A stretch of 64,000 bases of DNA from contig JAEWKK010000035.1 in the NCBI GenBank assembly GCA_023386045.1, positions 39,606 to 103,605 of the forward strand, read 5' to 3'. The position numbers and the translations under genes are program-made. The notes under the pieces were generated by a model, which saw only the letters and a list, made by a program, of their open reading frames with translations, was not told the DNA's origin and searched no databases. Every line of letters begins with the position of its first letter. Position 1 is the first letter of the stretch. This DNA comes from Bacteroidota bacterium. GTDB lineage: Bacteria > Bacteroidota > Bacteroidia > Chitinophagales > Chitinophagaceae. This document shows positions 61,523 to 64,000 of the stretch, piece by piece.

Positions 61523-61897
61523 GAATATTGGATTTCAGGGTTTACATAGGTACTCTAAAATTAGCCTGTTGTAAGCCACGAATCAACCATTAAAAGAGCA
61601 GTAGTATAAAATATAGTGGTTTTGCAAAGCCCTGATCGTAAATTCACTAAACCGGGCTGACAAAATGATAGATCTTATGTAATCTGTATGCCAGGAATAA
61701 TGTTTTTAAATCCAATGTTTTAGAGTAAAATATTGCATTTCCTGATTCTACGGATGAGTATAAAATCCTGCAGAAATATTTATTAATTGCATATCTGCAA
61801 ATCTTGATTTTGCTCAAGTGAAACAGGGTCAAAATAGAGAATTTTTAAACAGGAAATTATAACCGATTTCCATTTAAGCCAAAGGATCATTAACCGC
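61523..61897. other. 375-bp spacer without recognisable features
   Basis: AT-rich. A 61-codon ORF on the minus strand (61647-61832) has no start support or recognisable sequence. I see no terminator or RNA gene. Confidence 0.4.
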
Positions 61898-62494
61898 TTA
61901 TTTTAAAAGAAGGTTTACCTGCTCCTTCACATAACCGTTTTGGAAATAAGCATACAGATTTTTACCGGGGCAGGAGGTTTGTTTTGAATGATCACGATGC
62001 GTGGCAAGAGATTCCAATGGCAGCTGGTATTTTTTACAACACCAGGCAATGAGTTTGATCAGAGATGAAAGTTGTTCAGGTCTTACTTCCTGTTCTTCCA
62101 GGTTTCCAAGACAGGTAATAAGCAGGTGACCAGTTGGATCATATTCCGTAGCAGTTTCACCCACTGTAAAAACATTCCGGCCTTCATAGATAGTGCCGTC
62201 AGGAGCAATCAAATAATGATAGGGAATATCAGACCAGTTTCGATCAGGACCCATACCCCATTTTTGAATTGCCCTGATTTTTTTAGCTGCTGAATCACTC
62301 ACTTCAAGTCTTGTTCCTTCGTGATGAACCGTGATTTGAAAGGGCACATGTTGTTTATAAGGTCTTGGTTCGGCTGCGTTCCATCCAGACCTTGGAATGA
62401 TCAGCAGCTCGTCGCTTCCTGCTCCTATTTTTTTTGATGAAGTGCAGGCTGTCAGAATAAACAATAAGAAGAAAGAGATCGAGAGCAGCTTCAT
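61898..62494 (-). CDS. N-acetylmuramoyl-L-alanine amidase lipoprotein (amidase_2/PGRP fold)
   Basis: A 198-residue protein with a lipoprotein signal (MKLLSISFF..., lipobox LTAC, Cys17). The catalytic domain (about 32-190) has the zinc ligands VHHEGT (His about 57) and THRDHSKQTSCPGKNLY (His and Cys near 165-175), with YHYLIAPDGTIYEGRN, the hallmark of amidase_2/PGRP enzymes. It cleaves the MurNAc-L-Ala bond of peptidoglycan, probably anchored in the outer or inner membrane facing the periplasm, and so may supply peptides to the Mpl recycling enzyme encoded at 9.4 kb. Single-gene unit. Confidence 0.9.
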   Translation of the reverse strand: MKLLSISFFLLFILTACTSSKKIGAGSDELLIIPRSGWNAAEPRPYKQHVPFQITVHHEGTRLEVSDSAAKKIRAIQKWGMGPDRNWSDIPYHYLIAPDGTIYEGRNVFTVGETATEYDPTGHLLITCLGNLEEQEVRPEQLSSLIKLIAWCCKKYQLPLESLATHRDHSKQTSCPGKNLYAYFQNGYVKEQVNLLLK

Positions 62495-62684
62495 GATGAT
62501 TCCTTTATGATTTCAATTTACTAAGTAATCTGATTGCAACCGGCTTTAATTAAACAGAAGAGTATCCGCAGAAAAGCAATTCCTCCCCTGATCAATGTCA
62601 TGTTTTATACCGTTGGATTTATTTTCATTCGCATATGATTCGCATTGTGATTATTGCATATCACGGCATTTGAAATTCCTGGTC

Positions 62685-63419
62685 ATGTCATTATCAAATT
62701 CATTTGAAAGAAGTGGAAGCATCCTGTTCAGGTACAGGGGACAAATTCCTGCTATTCTTTTTCTTGCCGTTATACCTATAATTTATTTTACGGATTATTC
62801 GCACTATACTTCCATTCTTGAATGGAGCATCAAAACACTGGGCATCATTGTTTGTCTTAGTGGCTTTGCCATCAGGATCATCACCATTGGCACGGCAGCT
62901 CCTCATACTTCAGGACGAAATACAAAAGAGCAGGTAGCTGATAGCCTGAATACAAAAGGAATTTATTCCATTGTAAGACACCCTCTTTACCTGGGCAATT
63001 ATTTGATGTGGGCAGGGATTACCATTTATGTGATGCATTTCTGGTTCTTTGCTGTTGTATCCCTGTTATTCTGGATCTATTACGAAAGGATCATGTTCAC
63101 CGAAGAAAAATTCCTTGAAAAGAAATTTGGAAAAGATTTTATCGAATGGTCTCAAAGAACACCTGCCTTTGTTCCCTCATTTCGAAATTACCGGCCTGGC
63201 TCCTATCCTTTTTCTATTAAAAGGGTTTTCAGTAAAGAATACTCTGGATTATTGTACATGGTGGTCAGCTTCATTTTTGTACAAACCCTTCAGGATGTTT
63301 TTGACCACAATAAACTTCAGATCAGCAGGGGTTCTGTTATCATTCTTCTACTCACAATAGTGATTGTTCTTGTACTGAAGTTCCTGAGCAAAAAATTCTG
63401 GAAAGCATATAGGGATTGA
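62685..63419 (+). CDS. Isoprenylcysteine carboxyl methyltransferase family membrane protein
   Basis: A 244-residue protein with five or six membrane helices. Family motifs are GIYSIVRHPLYLGNYLMWAG (SAM-binding), RIMFTEEKFLEKKFG and FIEWSQRTPAF. ICMT-like prokaryotic proteins probably methylate small or lipid substrates, though most are uncharacterised. The ATG at 62685 (MSLSNSFERSG) is chosen; earlier in-frame starts add an unstructured stretch. C-terminal helix at about 215-235. The stop (63417-63419) is immediately followed by a heptanucleotide run. Confidence 0.82.
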   Translation: MSLSNSFERSGSILFRYRGQIPAILFLAVIPIIYFTDYSHYTSILEWSIKTLGIIVCLSGFAIRIITIGTAAPHTSGRNTKEQVADSLNTKGIYSIVRHPLYLGNYLMWAGITIYVMHFWFFAVVSLLFWIYYERIMFTEEKFLEKKFGKDFIEWSQRTPAFVPSFRNYRPGSYPFSIKRVFSKEYSGLLYMVVSFIFVQTLQDVFDHNKLQISRGSVIILLLTIVIVLVLKFLSKKFWKAYRD

Positions 63420-63450
63420 AAGGTTTAAGGTTTAAAGTTTAAGGTTTCTG
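63420..63450. repeat. Heptanucleotide run (AAGGTTT words)
   Basis: Four consecutive AAGGTTT/AAAGTTT words begin directly after the stop codon. The complement (AACCTTA words) appears at 63739-63765, making inverted arms around the ACCACAAAG-like repeats. Confidence 0.75.
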
Positions 63451-63454
63451 AGAG

Positions 63455-63896
63455 TTGCAAGTTCACGTGTTCACAAGTTCACGATTTGTTGGTGATTGAA
63501 CTATTCTAAATGTACAGTTAGAGAATTCTGTTCGTATTAAACGATTGTTTGAACTCGTGAACTCTGAATAAAGCTCTCGTGTTCTCTGTGCTTCTCCGTT
63601 CGCTTTGTGTTGCAGCTGTTTTTTTTTAGAGAAGGAGCACTAAGCACACAAAGAACCACAAAGGACACAGTGAAAACGGCAAACGAGAAAAGTAAATGGA
63701 AACCCAAACCGCTACAGAAAGAATCTTCCATCTCAAGAACCTTAAACCTTAAACTCTTAAAATTTAAACAGAACTTGTGAACACGTGAACCCTGAATAAC
63801 AGTTCTCGTGTTCTCTGTGCTTCTCCGTTCGCCTTGTGATGCGGCTGTTTTTTTAGAGAAGGAGCACTAAGCACACAAAGAACCACGAAGATTCTG
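63455..63896. repeat. ACCACAAAG/GTTCACG-family repeats
   Basis: Words GTTCACGTG, TTCACAAG, TTCTCTGTGCTTCTCCGTTCGC, then CACAAAGAACCAC and their complements; two parallel copies of the CTCTCGTGTTCTCTGTGC segment at about 63572 and 63803. Same texture as the 26.6 and 27.8 kb cassettes. No supported gene in the final 580 bp. Confidence 0.7.
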
Positions 63897-63967
63897 TGTT
63901 AAATAACAATAGTTATTGGATCATATTTTTAATTTTGTTTTTTAGGCGACTTTATGTCAGCCTCTTT

Positions 63968-64000
63968 AGGGCGGTCTATTTATGACCGCTCTAATTTTTT
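63968..64000 (+). terminator. Hairpin with T tail at the window end
   Basis: Arms AGGGCGGTC and GACCGCTCT (one G-T pair) around TATTTAT, followed by AATTTTTT. It probably belongs to a minus-strand or upstream unit; context is cut off. Confidence 0.65.

Noticed and set aside
61647..61832. 61-residue minus-strand ORF in the 375-bp spacer
   Set aside because: AT-rich, no motif, no promoter or neighbour logic.
63537..63731. 64-residue minus-strand ORF near the window end
   Set aside because: Translated CACAAAG-type repeats; no independent support.

Overview
The window looks like a chromosomal stretch from a Bacteroidota bacterium, most likely Chitinophagaceae or a close relative. The evidence is three proteins with type IX secretion C-terminal sorting domains, a TonB-dependent receptor with a carboxypeptidase-like N-domain, HYC_CC_PP and YtxJ family proteins, near absence of Shine-Dalgarno sequences, and many promoters with the Bacteroidota -7 element TAnnTTTG. 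Most genes are ordinary chromosomal housekeeping or envelope genes. I see no transposase, integrase, phage gene or CRISPR array.

Layout. 1-3.5 kb: end of an uncharacterised gene, purine nucleoside phosphorylase, putative porin. 3.6-7.8 kb: metal-handling group (HYC_CC_PP protein, Cys-rich HMA protein, DtxR/MntR-type regulator, TonB receptor with a CxxC in its plug), with an 18-bp palindrome between regulator and receptor. 7.8-15 kb: dolichol-phosphate-mannose-synthase-like glycosyltransferase, DEDDh exonuclease, Mpl-like Mur ligase, a 43-residue lipoprotein, YtxJ, a T9SS cargo protein and a DUF4412-like secreted protein. 15.1-20.3 kb: type-I-secretion-like TolC/HlyD/ABC cassette whose ATPase has lost its key motifs, a small unknown ORF and a divergent XRE regulator. 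20.5-23.2 kb: zinc alcohol dehydrogenase, then a cytochrome b / decaheme cytochrome c pair.

23.4-26.6 kb: tRNA-Leu(CAG), two tandem 196-bp units each ending in a tRNA 3' end split by a hairpin, a HigBA toxin-antitoxin pair between 32-bp direct repeats, proline dehydrogenase and tRNA-Val(GAC). 27-33.4 kb: a beta-barrel protein between repeat cassettes, thymidylate synthase, dihydrofolate reductase, a methyltransferase and the three-subunit proton-translocating transhydrogenase pntAA-pntAB-pntB. 34.2-42.3 kb: alpha-glucan to trehalose operon treZ-glgX-treY::malQ with a TreY-MalQ fusion. 42.9-47.7 kb: SF1 helicase and a multi-PAS histidine kinase. 48.2-51.6 kb: a large T9SS protein with four 78-residue repeats. 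52-60.1 kb: DinB-like protein, two head-to-head TPR/GT-C membrane proteins, a GT39-like enzyme and a GT2 glycosyltransferase. 60.1-63.4 kb: another T9SS protein, an N-acetylmuramoyl-L-alanine amidase lipoprotein and an isoprenylcysteine-methyltransferase-like membrane enzyme.

The most unusual content is between the genes. Several spacers hold degenerate short-period arrays: a heptanucleotide family (GTGAGTR / GCATATG / GTTCATR words), a CACAGATT family built into tandem 216-232-bp units with inverted arms, and an ACCACAAAG family with a similar layout. They tend to abut stop codons, and in two cases they encode the last residues of the neighbouring protein. A second recurrent feature is TAnnTTTG only 4-6 bp before start codons, with the two tRNA promoters as internal calibration, which points to frequent leaderless transcription.
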